Source of the DNA: Chloroflexi bacterium 44-23
Lineage (GTDB): Bacteria; Chloroflexota; Anaerolineae; Anaerolineales; Anaerolineaceae
Assembly (NCBI GenBank): GCA_001899005.1
Contig: MKUW01000028.1
Location: forward strand, 365,033 to 429,032
Direction: 5' to 3'
DNA: 64,000 nt
Below the pieces are notes generated by a model, which was given only the letters and a program-made list of their open reading frames with translations, was not told the DNA's origin and made no database searches. Shown piece after piece: positions 16,752 to 25,682 of this stretch (within the stretch, counting starts at the first letter, position 1; each line of letters starts with the position of its first letter). The position numbers and the translations under genes were made by a program.

Positions 16752-18218
16752 ATGGATCAAACACAATTGGACCAAACTCAAAGAAATTTTCATGCCCACT
16801 CTGGTGATGTGCGAGCCTTCTTACAATTAACCCAATCAATGAAAGGCTCTCTCTTTGATGTTAAGACCCCAATTTATATCAGCCGCTGTCCTGGTCGATT
16901 AGATTTAATGGGAGGTAATGATGACTATAGCGGTGGTATGGTTTTTGAAACTACCATCGCAGAGGCAACTTTCTTTGCTGCTCAGCCACGCAATGACAGG
17001 CGCTTCATCCTACAAAATCCATCTGTACGCAGCATGGGATGGCAGGAGCGCATTGAGTTTAATTTGGAGGATATTTCCAGTGAGAATGGCGTCCTTGATA
17101 TCAAAGAAGTGCGCAACTGGATTAACCGCGATCCGCAGCAAAACTGGATAGCCACTCTGGTGGGTAATCTCTATTATTTAAAGAAAGAGTACCCCCAACT
17201 GATAAAAAATGGTTTAAATATGCTGCTCGATTCGAACATTCCGCTCGGCAAAGGAGTCAGCTCTTCAGCAGCGCTGGAAGTAGCTGTGATGAAAGCGTGC
17301 GCTGCGGCCTATGGCATCCAGACAAGTGGTGTGGAGCTGGCAGTTCAAACCCAGTGGGTAGAAAATGCCATCGCTCAATCGGCCAGCGGGGTGATGGATC
17401 AATTCGCTGTGATAATGGGCGATGTGGACAGCTTTACCCCAATGCTATGCCAACCCTGTATTCCTTTTCCACTGGTACACCTACCTGCTGAGTTAAAAAT
17501 TTGGGGAATCGATTCAGATGTGCGCCACTCGGTTGCAGGCATTGCTTATGAAGCCGCGAGAGCTGCAACCTTCATGGGCTACCAGTTGATTTGTGAACTG
17601 GAAAATCTGCCAGTAACCCGTGATGAGAGTGGTGTACTGGCACGCTACACCGATCCCCGCTGGGATGGTTACCTGGCCCGTATTTCTCCCTCTCTGTTTC
17701 GCCAAAAATATGAGAATGTGCTTCCAGACCAGATCCTGGGAGAGCAATTTAGGAAGACTCACCCTCTCCACTTTGATCCATATACTCCTATACGTGCTGG
17801 TGTAATTTATTCGGTACGTAACTGTACCCGATATGCTGTCGAAGAAAACCAGCGCGTGCAGCTCTTCTTCGAATTGCTCAATGCCAGTCATGTGCCCCTC
17901 ACTGATCGTACCCTAAATTTATTGGGTGAGCTGATGTATGGTGCTCATGTCGGTTATTCGGATTGCGGTTTGGGCAGCCCAGAAACCGACTTAATTGTCA
18001 ATCTGGTGCAGGCAAAGCAGGGGCAAGACCTTTTCGGCGCTAAAATCACAGGAGGGGGAGCAGGTGGAACGGTAGCTATCCTCGGACGAGATACAACTGA
18101 GGGACACCAGGCATTTGCTGCTGTTGTGAATGAATACAAGCGCCAAAGCGGGAAAGTGCCCTATATTTTTAGTGGGTCATCACAAGGAGCGGATGCTTTC
18201 GGAATTCTGGTGGCTTGA
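16752..18218 (+). CDS. GHMP sugar kinase, L-arabinokinase/galactokinase-like
   Basis: A 488-aa kinase, longer than typical galactokinases (about 390 aa). N-terminal CPGRLDLMGGNDDYSGG (about 47-62) resembles the plant L-arabinokinase form of the sugar-binding motif. The GHMP ATP loop is PLGKGVSSSAA (about 164-174), the probable catalytic Asp is in SGVMDQ (about Asp216), and motif 3 is KITGGGAGGTVAIL near the C-terminus. Such enzymes phosphorylate the anomeric C1 hydroxyl. It diverges from the sugar operon and GGAG supports the start. It may feed a sugar-1-phosphate into nucleotide-sugar salvage or into the pathway opposite; which one is not clear. Confidence 0.85.
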   Translation: MDQTQLDQTQRNFHAHSGDVRAFLQLTQSMKGSLFDVKTPIYISRCPGRLDLMGGNDDYSGGMVFETTIAEATFFAAQPRNDRRFILQNPSVRSMGWQERIEFNLEDISSENGVLDIKEVRNWINRDPQQNWIATLVGNLYYLKKEYPQLIKNGLNMLLDSNIPLGKGVSSSAALEVAVMKACAAAYGIQTSGVELAVQTQWVENAIAQSASGVMDQFAVIMGDVDSFTPMLCQPCIPFPLVHLPAELKIWGIDSDVRHSVAGIAYEAARAATFMGYQLICELENLPVTRDESGVLARYTDPRWDGYLARISPSLFRQKYENVLPDQILGEQFRKTHPLHFDPYTPIRAGVIYSVRNCTRYAVEENQRVQLFFELLNASHVPLTDRTLNLLGELMYGAHVGYSDCGLGSPETDLIVNLVQAKQGQDLFGAKITGGGAGGTVAILGRDTTEGHQAFAAVVNEYKRQSGKVPYIFSGSSQGADAFGILVA

Positions 18219-18841
18219 TCGTCGGGCAGAAATCAGCTCACAGGCCAAGAATGAGATTGCCACACCAACCAGGATGAAGTCTATGACTCGCCAGAATGTG
18301 GGTAAGTAGACTCATTAATTGAAGTGGGTATGGCTATTCCCGGAATGATCTTTGGTTCTTATGGATTTCGGCGCACAACAAAGGTATCGACTGTGGATAC
18401 CTGGTAAAAGACTTTAGTATTCGTGAAATTCGATCATTGACAGCATTCGTGATTAATTTGTAAATACCTAGTCTATCCAAAATGGTGTCATTGCCAAGCA
18501 ATTTCTCGTTTATGACATTCGAATTGAAAAGAATTGGCCAGCGACCAAAGAACACTTACGATGGCTCATAATGATATGGATAGGAAATTGCGCCGTTTTT
18601 TATTTGGATAAGATGTAAGCAGTATCGGATCCTTACGCAAGCTTTTCGGATAAAATAATCCGAACAAAGCAGTGGAAGCAGCACTGTCAGGCATTGAGCC
18701 ATTAAGAAAAATGTGTGCTTTACTCCTCTGGCACAACCCAAAACTTCCTTTCCATCCACCAAACAATGTTGGATTAACCTTCTTCAACAGCTTTATATGT
18801 ATTGTGAATGTTATTATATTAAAAATTCACAAGAAGGTGAT
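18219..18841. other. Gene-free stretch, no recognisable feature
   Basis: About 620 bp between the kinase and the SGNH hydrolase genes. All six frames are broken and no repeat from elsewhere in the window is evident. It reads like decayed sequence. Confidence 0.5.
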
Positions 18842-20086
18842 ATGCAAAAACAATTAAATTTTAGCAAATTTATATCTATCTTATTATCAGTGCTGGTCTT
18901 TGTAATCACACCCTTTTTTCATGCACCGGTTCAGGCACAAAGCGGAATCTGTCAGGCAGAATTTCAATCCGTAGCTTTGCCATTAACTGAGCTGGGGTCA
19001 CAAGAATATACACGCATGGATGGCCAAGCCACCGGTTTTAGCGGCGGGCTCTATCCGAATGGAAAAAACACCCGTCCAGCCGCTCATGAAAAACTGGGGA
19101 TCGCTGCAGCTAAATCGATTCAAGCGCTTGATCAAACTGGCAAACCTGATTCCCGTCGGGGAAAAATTGTGATGATCTCAATTGGCATGTCGAACGCCAA
19201 CTACGAATTTGAGACTTTCCTTCAAAACGCGCATAGCGATGAAGACATCAACCCACACCTGGTATTAATCAATGGTGCTTTACCCGGCCAAACCTCCGAC
19301 CGTTGGGTGGATCCGGCTGCACCAGCCTGGCTGGCTTTATCTGAGACACTTACGCGCTATGAAGTTGCTCCGCCGCAAGTTCAAGTAGCCTGGATCAAAG
19401 AAACTCAAACCGGAGCGGGCGACTTTCCGGCCAAGGCACGCGCTGTCGAAGCAGATTTGAAGGCAATTGTACATAACTTGTTTGCCGCTTACCCGAATAT
19501 CAAAATTGTCTACTTTTCCAGCCGCATTTATTCATACACTTATTTTCACGGTCTCAGCCCCGAGCCAAATGCATACGAAACTGGATTTTCAGTCAAGTGG
19601 CTGATCGAGAAACAGATCAACGGCGACCCAACCCTGAACAACGATCCTGTCCATGGAGAAGTAACCGCACCATTTCTCTCCTGGGGACCGTACCTCTGGG
19701 CAGATGGCGAAAATGCCAGAGCAGATGGGCTTCAATGGCTGCCGGAGGATTTGACCAACGATTGCACCCATCCTTCGGCCAGCGGAAGACAGAAGGTAGC
19801 TGGAATGCTCCTGACTTTCCTTAAGACAGATACGACCAGCCTACCCTGGTTTTTGAAAAATCCTCCTGTCCAGGACAAACTCTACCTGCCCTTAATCAGT
19901 ACCGCTACGGTTACTCCGCCTGAATTAACACCAGTTCCAATTCCCTCCCGAGCTTTTCAGTTTGTTGCAACTCTCACCCCAGGTATCGTTTTGAGCACGC
20001 CAATACCAGAAACGTCCGGAGGATTCCTGAGCCAGTGGTGGTTAGTACTCAGCGCATGGATACAACGCTTCCTCGGTCAGCGTTAA
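18842..20086 (+). CDS. Secreted SGNH/GDSL-like hydrolase
   Basis: A 414-aa protein with a signal peptide (hydrophobic residues about 12-32, cleavage near VQAQS). The body has MISIGMSNANYEF (a GDS-like block with Ser), GALPGQTSDRW, and DCTHPSASGRQKVAG, which fits the Asp-x-x-His catalytic block V of SGNH hydrolases. Downstream comes a Thr/Pro linker and a short hydrophobic C-terminal stretch with two Trp, a possible membrane or wall anchor. It likely de-esterifies an extracellular polymer. The ATG at 18842 has AGAAGGTGAT upstream; longer in-frame starts would displace the signal peptide. Confidence 0.75.
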   Translation: MQKQLNFSKFISILLSVLVFVITPFFHAPVQAQSGICQAEFQSVALPLTELGSQEYTRMDGQATGFSGGLYPNGKNTRPAAHEKLGIAAAKSIQALDQTGKPDSRRGKIVMISIGMSNANYEFETFLQNAHSDEDINPHLVLINGALPGQTSDRWVDPAAPAWLALSETLTRYEVAPPQVQVAWIKETQTGAGDFPAKARAVEADLKAIVHNLFAAYPNIKIVYFSSRIYSYTYFHGLSPEPNAYETGFSVKWLIEKQINGDPTLNNDPVHGEVTAPFLSWGPYLWADGENARADGLQWLPEDLTNDCTHPSASGRQKVAGMLLTFLKTDTTSLPWFLKNPPVQDKLYLPLISTATVTPPELTPVPIPSRAFQFVATLTPGIVLSTPIPETSGGFLSQWWLVLSAWIQRFLGQR

Positions 20087-20102
20087 CCCCCAAACAACTG
20101 AC

Positions 20103-21025
20103 TCAGCCAGTCTGAATGATTTCAATTGGCAAGTGTGAGAGCCATTCATAAGCGTCCAAATTGTGATCATCAAGTGGATGCACACTGGCCTTCTTGCACA
20201 GGTCAGCAAGGGAATTCAAATCCAGATCCGCACTGGTGACCATATTTCGATTGGGATCATTCTCCGCTATTAATGAAAGTGGTAGACAAACAGTGTCACT
20301 GGGTCCAAAAATTGCGCTGTAAGCGTAGTTATTCATATAGACTGGCAATGGCAGCGAGCCGCTTAAGCCTGCAATGGCTGTGTAGATGTAATTTTCTATA
20401 GAGCGTGATTAGGTACAAGCTTTTACGCGTAGGCAGCCACGCTCATCTTCGGCCTTGAAAGGCAAAAAAAGATCTGTGCACCAGCCAGAACCAACAAACG
20501 CGCCTATACTGGGATTTTAATATCATAACAAATCTGCACGGCAATTCAGCCAATTGGCGTCTTAAAATATCCAGGACCTGACCGGGTACGAACTGTCACA
20601 GTCTTACTTCTTTGGGTGTGATATGCAGTTTTGGTTGTGTGTAATCATTGCCATAAAGATTAAAAAAAATGAGCTACATGATATATCTGACCACCTTGCT
20701 CAAACACTGGCTGAGAGTCACCAATGATATAAAGATTGTAGTGTCCAGCATGATCCAAGAACATTTTCTGATAGGCCTCACTGAATTCAGCGAGCGCTGC
20801 GACCATCCGGCCATCGCTCCAATCATGTGGCATTGTTGAAAATATTTGAGCTGCGAACATTTCCGACAAAACAAAAAAATGGCATCCTCTGGCATCAGCC
20901 TGTTGAATCAGATCCTCGACCTACTGCACAATTTGATTCCAACTGATAACGGACTGGAGTGAATACTGTCCCACGCTATTATGTACATGCTGAGATGATT
21001 GTCTTTTGTTCGATTGTTCATCCAT
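20103..21025 (-). pseudogene. Decayed carbon-nitrogen hydrolase (nitrilase superfamily) gene
   Basis: Pieces of one nitrilase-type protein read in order on the minus strand. From AGGAGG and ATG at 21025 comes VGQYSLQSVISWNQIVQ, then an in-frame TAG near 20921, then ARGCHFFVLSEMFAAQ through YNLYIIGDSQPVF and YHVAHFF. A frameshift near 20660 moves the next part, NDYTQPKLHITPKEV, into another frame. After more damage a third intact block runs from NYIYTAIAGLSGSLP to MVTSADLDL at 20103. The active-site Cys region (ICYDI-like) is broken near 20530. The gene once encoded a full amidase-type enzyme of about 300 aa and is now inactive. Confidence 0.8.
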
Positions 21026-21270
21026 GATACCTCCTGAATAAAATGGTGACACCTCCATTTTTCCATAATTTAATCCAAAACCAACACAATTAATCAAAAA
21101 CGTAAACCCGCTATCGCGACTTTTCCCTCCATATAGAATCAAATAATTAAAGGATAAAATGTTATTATTAACATGAGCACTTATTTAATTCTGTTTTTTT
21201 TAATCAGGACAGCTAATCAACCACCCAAAAATTGTGACTATCTGAACCAATTATCAAAAGGAGAATCAAA

Positions 21271-22263
21271 ATGGAATACAAATCACTGGGTCGTACAGGT
21301 CTACAGGTCAGCCGGCTTTGCCTGGGTACAATGAATTTTGGACCCCAAACAAGTGAACCTGATAGCTTTGCCATCATGGATCAGGCGTTTGAGCAAGGCA
21401 TCAACTTCTTCGATACCGCCAATCGTTACGGAATGATGTTTGCAGACGGTAACACATCACAACTTCATCATGGCCTGACTGAGGAGATTATCGGTCGCTG
21501 GCTGGTGCAAAATAAGAAGCGTGACCAGATCGTCCTGGCGACCAAAGTATTCGGTAAAATGAACGATGGCATCAATGACCGCGGACTATCTGCTTACCAT
21601 ATTCGTAAGGCTTGTGAAGACAGCCTGCGCCGTTTGCAGTCCGATCACATTGACCTCTACCAAATGCACCATATCGAGCGCACAACACCCTGGGATGAGA
21701 TCTGGCAGGCCATGGAACAACTTGTGCGTGAGGGCAAAGTGATCTATGTTGGCAGCAGCAACTTCGCCGGCTGGGACATCGCCACCGCACAATGCACCGC
21801 TCAAGAGCGTCACTTCATAGGGCTGGTATCTGAGCAAAGCAAGTATAGCCTCGAGACTCGCATGATTGAGCTGGAGGTCATCCCGGCTTGCCGGCACTAT
21901 GGCGTTGGCTTGATCCCATACAGCCCCCTGGCCGGTGGACTCTTGGGAGGAGTTCTCCGCAAGGTAAGTGAAGGCCGCCGAGCCAGTTCTCATATGGAAA
22001 AACAAATTGAAGCACACCGTCCGCAGCTGGAAGCATACGAATCAATCTGCCAGGAGCTTGGTGAAGAACCGTCCCACATCGCGCTGGCATGGTTGCTACG
22101 CAACCCGGTGGTCACCGCCCCCATTATCGGCCCCCGCACAGTCGACCAGCTGAGCGGCAGCCTGCGGGCTCTCGAAATAACCCTCTCAGATGAAACAATG
22201 CAGCGGCTTGACCAGATCTGGACTGGACCCGGAGGTGAGGCACCTAACGCCTACGCCTGGTAA
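21271..22263 (+). CDS. Aldo/keto reductase
   Basis: A 330-aa TIM-barrel oxidoreductase. The catalytic tetrad is visible: Asp48 and Tyr53 in FFDTANRYG, Lys in LATKVFG (about 93), and His in YQMHHIE (about 130). The C-terminal NADPH-binding signature is APIIGPRTVDQL. It would reduce aldehydes or ketones using NAD(P)H; substrate unknown. AAAGGAG precedes the ATG. It stands alone, followed by an esterase gene on the same strand. Confidence 0.92.
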   Translation: MEYKSLGRTGLQVSRLCLGTMNFGPQTSEPDSFAIMDQAFEQGINFFDTANRYGMMFADGNTSQLHHGLTEEIIGRWLVQNKKRDQIVLATKVFGKMNDGINDRGLSAYHIRKACEDSLRRLQSDHIDLYQMHHIERTTPWDEIWQAMEQLVREGKVIYVGSSNFAGWDIATAQCTAQERHFIGLVSEQSKYSLETRMIELEVIPACRHYGVGLIPYSPLAGGLLGGVLRKVSEGRRASSHMEKQIEAHRPQLEAYESICQELGEEPSHIALAWLLRNPVVTAPIIGPRTVDQLSGSLRALEITLSDETMQRLDQIWTGPGGEAPNAYAW

Positions 22264-22363
22264 GTCCATCGGAAAAATTTGGCAATTAATCATGCTCTGG
22301 ATTTATGTTCTGAATTTAGTAATTAATCATCCACCCAAAAAGGCTTTCAAAACCGCAACCTTG

Positions 22364-23311
22364 ATGAAAAACGATTATTCACAAGTACACCCTCAATTGC
22401 GAACAATCTCGCGCATGATTCCTCCCCTCAGTTTCAGCAAAAAGAATCATGGATTGGTAAATTTCTTTATGTGCCTTATTCCTGGCATACGCCCCATTGA
22501 TGGTATTGATATTGAGAATATCTTTATTCCCCGAATGGATGGAGAAGGAAAACTCAGGTTGCGCATTTACAGGCCGGAAACCAATAATGCATCTGGATCC
22601 GTTTTGCTGTGGCTGCATGGCGGCGGTTACATCATTGGAAAACCGGAAATGGATGACTGGAATTGTGCAGAGTATACGCGCGTACTGGGCATTACAGTCG
22701 TTTCGGTGGATTATCGTCTGGCACCGCAATACCCCTTCCCGGCAGCACTGCAGGATAGCCAATCCGCATTGAAATGGGTCATAGCCAATTCAGAAAAGTA
22801 CAAGGTCGATCCAAACCGCATCGCAATTGGTGGTAAAAGTGCAGGCGCTGGCTTGGCAGCCGCACTTGCGCAGCTTACCCATGATCAACAGGATATCAAG
22901 CTGGCATGTCAGCTGTTAGTCTACCCGATGCTGGATGATCGCACATCTCTTAAGACAGATCTTGATGACTCCAACAATTTAACGTGGGATCTCAAAAGTA
23001 ATCGTTATGGCTGGGAATCGTACCTTGGAAAGCTACACGCAGCTGAAGACGTGCCTGCCTATGCTGTACCCGCCCGCAGGATGGACCTTTCAGGCTTGCC
23101 AGCTGCCTGGATTGGTGTGGGATCGCTGGATATTTTTCACGACGAGGATGTTAGCTATGCTCGCAAATTAGTGGAAGGCGGCGTCAAATGCAAATTGGAG
23201 GTTGTCCCGGGAGCATTTCATGGTTTTGATGTAATTAATCGAAAACTCCCTGTTGTTCAGGATTTCCGAAAATCGCAGATGGCAGCTTTGAAAAAATATT
23301 TGTTTAGTTAA
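22364..23311 (+). CDS. Alpha/beta hydrolase, hormone-sensitive-lipase type esterase
   Basis: A 315-aa protein from the chosen start. The oxyanion-hole motif HGGGYIIG, the nucleophile elbow GKSAGAG, the Asp in SLDIFHDED and the His in GAFHGFD define an HSL-family (family IV) esterase. The elbow has Lys where the family usually has Asp (GDSAG). Start choice is weak: no good ribosome site precedes ATG 22364 or 22292. The reading frame extends back to 22190, inside the aldo/keto reductase gene. It probably hydrolyses short acyl esters in the cytoplasm. Confidence 0.75.
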   Translation: MKNDYSQVHPQLRTISRMIPPLSFSKKNHGLVNFFMCLIPGIRPIDGIDIENIFIPRMDGEGKLRLRIYRPETNNASGSVLLWLHGGGYIIGKPEMDDWNCAEYTRVLGITVVSVDYRLAPQYPFPAALQDSQSALKWVIANSEKYKVDPNRIAIGGKSAGAGLAAALAQLTHDQQDIKLACQLLVYPMLDDRTSLKTDLDDSNNLTWDLKSNRYGWESYLGKLHAAEDVPAYAVPARRMDLSGLPAAWIGVGSLDIFHDEDVSYARKLVEGGVKCKLEVVPGAFHGFDVINRKLPVVQDFRKSQMAALKKYLFS

Positions 23312-23355
23312 AATCAGCACTGCAACATTTTGGATATATTGCTTACGCGTAGTGT

Positions 23356-23961
23356 GGCAACCACTTGTCTTTTGATTCCATGTTTCTGTGCCCCTCCGCT
23401 GTGCGTGCCTTCGGCAAAGGGGACCCGAACCCCTGTTTGAGCACCTGCACCCCTCATGGGTGTGAGAGGGCTCTTTGGCAACTACTTGTCTTTTGATTCC
23501 TCGTTTCTGTGCCCCTCCGCTGTGCGTGCCTTCGGCAAAGGGGACTCGAACCCCTGTTTGAGCACCTGCACCCCTTGTGGGTGTGAGAGGGCTCTTTGGC
23601 AACTACTTGTCTTTTGATTCCATGTTTCTGTGCCCCTCCGCTGTGCGTGCCTTCGGCAAAGAGGGACTCGAACCCCTGATTAAGCACCTGCACCCCTCGT
23701 GGGTGTGAGAGGGCTCTTTGGCAACTACTTGTCTTTTGATTCCTTGTTTCTGTGCCCCTCCGCTGTGCGTGCCTTCGGCAAATGGGACTCGAACCCCTGT
23801 TTGAGCACCTGCACCCCTTGTGGGTGTGAGAGGGCTCTTTGGCAACTACTTGTCTTTTGATTCCTTGTTTCCGTGCCCCTCCGCTGTGCGTGCCTTCGGC
23901 AAATGGGACTCGAACCCCTGTTTGAGCACCTGCACCACTTGTGGTTGTGAGAGGGCTCTTT
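23356..23961 (-). repeat. Five tandem 121-122 bp repeats derived from the 3' part of tRNA-Glu
   Basis: Units begin at 23356, 23477, 23598, 23720 and 23841, with a sixth partial unit from 23962 running into the tRNA gene. Read on the minus strand, each contains GAGCCCTCTCA from the anticodon arm, a short inserted hairpin (CACCC/GGGTG type), the tRNA segment CTCAAACAGGGGTTCGAGTC with an intact T-arm, a TGCCGAAGGCA hairpin and the tRNA 3' flank. The 5' half of the tRNA is absent. Copies differ by only a few bases. Long minus-strand frames across them are by-products of the repetition. Confidence 0.9.
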
Positions 23962-23994
23962 GGCAACCACTTGTCTTTTGATTCCTTGTTTCTG

Positions 23995-24067
23995 TGCCCC
24001 CAAGGGGACTCGAACCCCTGTTTGAGCCTTGAGAGGGCTCCGTCCTGGGCCGCTAGACGATGGGGGC
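23995..24067 (-). tRNA. tRNA-Glu (anticodon CTC)
   Basis: A 73-nt cloverleaf on the minus strand. Acceptor GCCCCCA pairs with TGGGGGC, the D-arm contains GTCTAGCGGCCCAGGAC, the anticodon stem is GAGCC/GGCTC with loop CTCTCAA (anticodon CTC), and the T-arm is AGGGG-TTCGAGT-CCCCT. CCA is not encoded. Its 3' side continues into the tandem repeats. Confidence 0.93.
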
Positions 24068-24159
24068 GGCCTCTGATGAGAGCGTAATTTTAGCATGGTG
24101 ATTTAAGGCTGTCAATGTATATGGAGTCCGTCACAATTTATGAATAACGAAAGCTCAAT

Positions 24160-24394
24160 TTAACGGAAAAAACCTTGTAAGCTGTTAAACAAAGTCGGAT
24201 TGCGGATCTCGAAGGATGCGACACCTGCTGTAAAACTGACAAGGTTCCCAATCAACACGCCAGCCGCCATCAATATGGTGGCCAAAACGAGCAAAATTGT
24301 ACCCACCCAGCCCGAGTACAGATAGTAAAAGTGGGAAAATCAACCGAAAAACCAGCCCCAAATCAACTTTTTTCATTTTTTCCGCATTACCCAT
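24160..24394 (-). pseudogene. Possible frameshifted small two-helix membrane protein
   Basis: An ATG at 24394 opens a frame with KKVDLGLVFRLIFPLLLSVL, a good first helix. The next frame then continues with WVGTILLVLATILMAAGVL and VSFTAGVASFEIRNPTLFNS before a stop at 24160. Joined by one frameshift near 24310, this gives an approximately 78-aa protein with two helices. No family is recognised, and the upstream half also carries the heptad element, so this is tentative. Confidence 0.35.
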
Positions 24395-24452
24395 TACTCT
24401 TCAACTTTTAATTTACGATTTTCTTTACCAATTACTTTCCTTTTTACTCTTC
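24383..24452. repeat. Intergenic heptad-like element, copy 2
   Basis: Loose array of ATTAC/TTTAC words (CGCATTACCCATTACTC, then ACCAATTACTTTCC and TTTTACTC) related to the elements at 976-1067, 42037-42076 and 50861-50916. It is the most diverged of the four. Confidence 0.45.
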
Positions 24453-24553
24453 ATTGATTTTTTATCACGCACGTGCTATCATCCTTAGACATAGCAATCT
24501 TTCTTTATTATCCCGCACCTTAACATTGGCATAATTCTTTAAGGAGAATAATT

Positions 24554-25657
24554 ATGAGCACTGATTTTATTGTTCGTTTAATCGGCATGGTTGTCTTCTG
24601 TATTTTTGGAGTCATTTTGGGTACAAATCTTGGCACAATGGCTAACAGCAATCCAAATGCGGAAATTCCACTAAATATCGAGCAATATGCCTTTACTGTT
24701 GGATTGGTAGGAGCACTTTTTGGATTAATTCTGACACCATTCCTCACAACTCGCCCCATGCGTTCGATTCGGGCGCTGCTCACGCGAATTTCTGCGCAAT
24801 CATTACTGGCATCATTTGCCGGCCTTACTACTGGTCTCTTAATCGCTGCCTTGTTGGCCTTTCCGCTGTCTCTGTTACCGAAACCGTTTGGATCCATAAT
24901 GCCGTTCGTTGGTGTGATCGTCTTTTCCTATCTAGGGATTTCGGTATTCTTAATGCGTCAGACGGATATTTTTAATATGCTCGGTTCTTTTGGGCAAAGA
25001 GCCAACGCTGGGTTACCCGGTTCACCAGTTGGGGAAAATTCTCCCAATTGGGCCGAGAGCCGTACAATTTTACTGGATACTAGCGTCATTATTGATGGGC
25101 GCATTAGCGATATTGCCCGCACCGGGTTTTTGCCGGGTTCTTTATTGATCCCGCGTTTCGTTTTGATAGAATTACAATATATCGCCGATTCACCTGATAG
25201 CCTGCGTCGCCAACGCGGGCGCCGCGGCATGGAAGTTTTGGCACAATTACAAAAGGAACCCAACATACCAGTCCGGATCAGCGATATTGATGTGGAAGGC
25301 GTCCGCGAAGTTGACGACAAACTCGTCATTTTAGCACGACAATTACGTAGCCCAATTTTGACCAATGACTACAATCTCAATCGCATCGCCGAATTGCAGG
25401 GAGTAACCGTCTTGAATATTAATGAATTGGCCAATGCAGTCAAGGCAGTTTTACTACCAGGTGAGATAATGAACGTGCGGGTCATTCAAGAAGGCAAAGA
25501 ATCCAATCAGGGTGTAGGCTATATGGAAGATGGCACCATGGTCGTAGTTGAAAACGGCCGCGATTATTTGGACAAAGAAATTAAGGTGGTGGTCACCAAA
25601 GTATTGCAGACTGCTGCCGGTAAGATGATTTTTGGAAGGCCGGAATACGACGATTAA
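24554..25657 (+). CDS. PIN/TRAM-domain membrane protein (YacL family)
   Basis: A 367-aa protein with four predicted helices in residues 1-140, then a PIN ribonuclease-like domain starting at LLDTSVIIDGRI (about 173), with acidic residues in DDKLVILARQL and TNDYNL, and a C-terminal TRAM domain (about 300-360, GEIMNVRVIQEGKE ... GYMEDGTMVVVENG). YacL homologues are widespread in Gram-positives and Chloroflexota; the exact substrate is not known. AAGGAGAATAATT precedes the ATG. It is followed 25 bp later by cysS, a conserved type of neighbourhood. Confidence 0.88.
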   Translation: MSTDFIVRLIGMVVFCIFGVILGTNLGTMANSNPNAEIPLNIEQYAFTVGLVGALFGLILTPFLTTRPMRSIRALLTRISAQSLLASFAGLTTGLLIAALLAFPLSLLPKPFGSIMPFVGVIVFSYLGISVFLMRQTDIFNMLGSFGQRANAGLPGSPVGENSPNWAESRTILLDTSVIIDGRISDIARTGFLPGSLLIPRFVLIELQYIADSPDSLRRQRGRRGMEVLAQLQKEPNIPVRISDIDVEGVREVDDKLVILARQLRSPILTNDYNLNRIAELQGVTVLNINELANAVKAVLLPGEIMNVRVIQEGKESNQGVGYMEDGTMVVVENGRDYLDKEIKVVVTKVLQTAAGKMIFGRPEYDD

Positions 25658-25682
25658 AAGAGAAGCAGGGAGTTCGTTGAAG

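Noticed and set aside
18334..18787. Short minus-strand frames between the GHMP kinase and SGNH genes
   Set aside because: Overlapping, short, without ribosome sites or recognisable domains; treated as non-coding decay.
23312..24067. Integrated genomic island using the tRNA-Glu 3' end as att site
   Set aside because: Direct copies of a tRNA end can mark integration, but no integrase or phage gene is nearby and the copies are in strict tandem.
23168..24096. Long minus-strand reading frames of up to 170 aa across the repeat array
   Set aside because: They arise because five near-identical 121-bp units lack stops in several frames. They overlap the tRNA and the esterase gene, have no ribosome site and show no protein-like composition.
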